Assembly: GCA_047629355.1 (NCBI GenBank)
Contig: JBLHWU010000249.1
Coordinates: 1-8,591 of the forward strand
DNA: 8,591 bases
Direction of reading: 5' to 3'
Origin: CAYUNA01 sp047629355
GTDB taxonomy: Bacteria; Bacteroidota; Bacteroidia; Chitinophagales; Saprospiraceae
Part shown: positions 7,398-8,591 of the stretch, piece after piece
Numbering within the stretch: position 1 is the stretch's first letter
How the letters are laid out: each line of letters starts with the position of its first letter
Translations under genes and position numbers: made by a program
Notes under the pieces: generated by a model
What the model saw: only the letters and a program-made list of their open reading frames with translations
What the model was told of the DNA's origin: nothing
Database searches by the model: none

Positions 7398-7439
7398 TTT
7401 TAGAAGCTCGAAAATTTTCCAATTTTCGAGCTTCTAAAA
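7398..7439. terminator. perfect 19-bp hairpin between convergent genes
   Basis: The arms 7398-7416 and 7421-7439 are perfectly complementary over 19 bp (core AGAAGCTCGAAAATT) around the loop TTCC. The A-rich ends on one side face T-rich ends on the other, so the same structure forms in transcripts of either direction. Its position 28 bp past the dehydrogenase stop codon on the minus strand suits a shared bidirectional terminator. It could also be a copy of a dispersed palindromic repeat, which cannot be told from one copy. Confidence 0.65.
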
Positions 7440-7466
7440 TTTAAATTTGCTTAGATTACAGGGTGT

Positions 7467-8396
7467 TTAAGCAGCTGCCATCGCCACCAACTTCTCCCCC
7501 GTCGCCAAAGCCGCACTCGTCATAATGTCCAAATTACCAGCATATTCCGGCAAATAATGCCCCGCTCCTCGAACTTGTAACAGCACCATTGTTTTCAGCC
7601 CATGCCGATGTCCCAATCCTTCAATAAACACCGCTTCACTTTCTGGAATATCTTCAAATTGAACCTCTTGATGCAACGTATAACCCGGTACATATTTCTG
7701 TACTTCCTTAACCATTTCATGAATGCTTTCCCGAATTTTCTCCCGGTCACCTTGTTCGCTCAACGTAAAAACAGTATCCCGCATCACCATCGGCGGCTCG
7801 GCAGGATTGAGGACAATAATCGCTTTTCCTCGGTCTGCACCACCTACTTTTTCGATGGCTTCAGAGGTCGTTTCCGTAAACTCATCAATGTTGGCGCGCG
7901 TCCCTGGACCTGCAGATTTACTCGCAATCGACGCAACGATTTCACCATAATGCACCTTCGCCACTCGATTGACCGCCGCAACCATAGGAATCGTCGCTTG
8001 TCCGCCACAAGTAACCATGTTGACATTTCTAACATCAATATTCGAGTCAAAATTAACGGGCGGTACAAGGTACGGCCCAACTGCTGCGGGCGTCAAATCA
8101 ATCATCCGTTTGTCAGGAAATTCCTTAACATGCTTCCAATTGTACAAATGCGCTTTAGCAGAAGTGGCATCAAAAACGAATTTAATGTCTTTCCATTCAG
8201 GCATCTTAATTAAACCTGTAACACCTTCGTGTGTCGTAGCAATACCCATACGTTTGGCGCGCGCAAGTCCATCAGACTTTGGGTCAATACCAACCATAAC
8301 AGACATTTCTAAAATGTCGGAGGTTCTGATTATTTTTATCATTAGGTCGGTGCCGATATTACCGGGGCCGATTATTGCTACTTTTGTTTTTTGCAT
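7467..8396 (-). CDS. mhpF: acetaldehyde dehydrogenase, acylating (DmpF/MhpF/BphJ family)
   Basis: This 309-residue cytoplasmic enzyme converts acetaldehyde, NAD+ and CoA to acetyl-CoA and NADH (EC 1.2.1.10), completing meta-cleavage degradation. The N-terminal Rossmann fold starts at KVAIIGPGNIGTDL (residues 5-18). D76 and S79 in FDATSAKAH are the family's cofactor region. The catalytic cysteine is C130 in NMVTCGGQATIPM. SKSAGPGTRANIDEFTETTS at 159-178, D207 in VMRDTVF and AGNLDIMTSAALATGEKL at 286-303 are all in the usual places. Length equals the family's usual 300-316, with no break. In DmpG-DmpF the aldehyde passes through a tunnel between the two enzymes, so MhpE encoded at 1261-2280 is the expected partner. 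Unusually, the two genes are not adjacent here. The ATG at 8396 has no Shine-Dalgarno. I find no good TANNTTTG box upstream. Confidence 0.95.
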   Translation of the reverse strand: MQKTKVAIIGPGNIGTDLMIKIIRTSDILEMSVMVGIDPKSDGLARAKRMGIATTHEGVTGLIKMPEWKDIKFVFDATSAKAHLYNWKHVKEFPDKRMIDLTPAAVGPYLVPPVNFDSNIDVRNVNMVTCGGQATIPMVAAVNRVAKVHYGEIVASIASKSAGPGTRANIDEFTETTSEAIEKVGGADRGKAIIVLNPAEPPMVMRDTVFTLSEQGDREKIRESIHEMVKEVQKYVPGYTLHQEVQFEDIPESEAVFIEGLGHRHGLKTMVLLQVRGAGHYLPEYAGNLDIMTSAALATGEKLVAMAAA

Positions 8397-8461
8397 GAAA
8401 ATCTTAAATTTATAATTTTCAAAAAAATCAAACTGGAAATCAAAATAGTCTAGTGCTTCAT

Positions 8462-8484
8462 TTTTGATTAATATTTTGATTAAT
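8462..8484. repeat. short tandem direct repeat upstream of mhpF
   Basis: TTTTGATTAAT occurs at 8462-8472 and again at 8474-8484, a 12-bp period, 66-88 bp upstream of the dehydrogenase start codon. The spacing of just over one helical turn would suit a dimeric or tandem regulator binding site, but AT-rich chance repetition is possible. Nothing else in the last 195 bases is clearly a gene. Confidence 0.35.
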
Positions 8485-8591
8485 TCTTATTAGTAAAAAC
8501 GATTCAATAACTTGGGCCATTATGCTTGTCCTTTTCCCTTCTAAAAAACACAAAAAATAGTTCCGTAACGAAGGCTATGCAACGATTTTTT

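Noticed and set aside
7602..8213. 203-codon plus-strand frame opposite the dehydrogenase gene
   Set aside because: Antisense to mhpF, rich in Arg, Asn, Phe and His without domain features; a shadow frame.
7467..8396. Alternative reading as aspartate-semialdehyde or N-acetyl-glutamyl-phosphate reductase
   Set aside because: These share the Rossmann fold and active-site cysteine, but the TCGGQATIP context, length and C-terminal AGNLDIMTSAA motif are those of acylating acetaldehyde dehydrogenase.

Overview
The window looks like a piece of a Bacteroidota chromosome, most likely Saprospiria (the Lewinella/Haliscomenobacter type). The evidence is a very large secreted protein ending in a type IX secretion (Por) sorting tail and carrying the SYDPNDK-type domain common in that group, TANNTTTG-like -7 boxes, starts without Shine-Dalgarno sequences, and AT-rich spacers. 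The class-level assignment is inference from gene style, not from a marker gene.

Layout, left to right. Positions 2-280 (+) hold the 3' end of an unrecognised reading frame interrupted by one in-frame TAA. It is followed 4 bp later by an MsrQ/YedZ-like heme b membrane protein (285-863, +). Converging on this is a small unrecognised minus-strand gene (879-1234) whose two halves lie in different frames joined at a run of seven A. It sits directly behind a complete 4-hydroxy-2-oxovalerate aldolase (mhpE type, 1261-2280, -). A 98-bp inverted-repeat element (2350-2447) separates the aldolase from a 466-residue helical, TPR-like protein (2481-3881, -). A short divergent promoter region follows, then a 1061-residue T9SS-exported multidomain protein (4109-7294, +). 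Two strong hairpins (7316-7355 and 7398-7439) fill the convergent gap before an acylating acetaldehyde dehydrogenase (mhpF type, 7467-8396, -). The last 195 bases are its upstream region, with an 11-bp direct repeat.

The metabolic theme is the end of meta-cleavage (catechol, or 2-aminomuconate/kynurenine) degradation: MhpE splits 4-hydroxy-2-oxovalerate to pyruvate and acetaldehyde, and MhpF turns acetaldehyde into acetyl-CoA. In characterised systems the two enzymes form one channelling complex and their genes are neighbours. Here both are intact and on the same strand but about 5.2 kb apart, with two unrelated genes and one oppositely oriented transcription unit between them.

I see no CRISPR array, tRNA, rRNA, transposase or phage gene, and no clear new defence or biosynthetic system. 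The items most worth a second look are the A7 frameshift gene, the nested palindromic element, the split aldolase/dehydrogenase pair, and the repeated calcium-loop-like Ig domains of the large exported protein.
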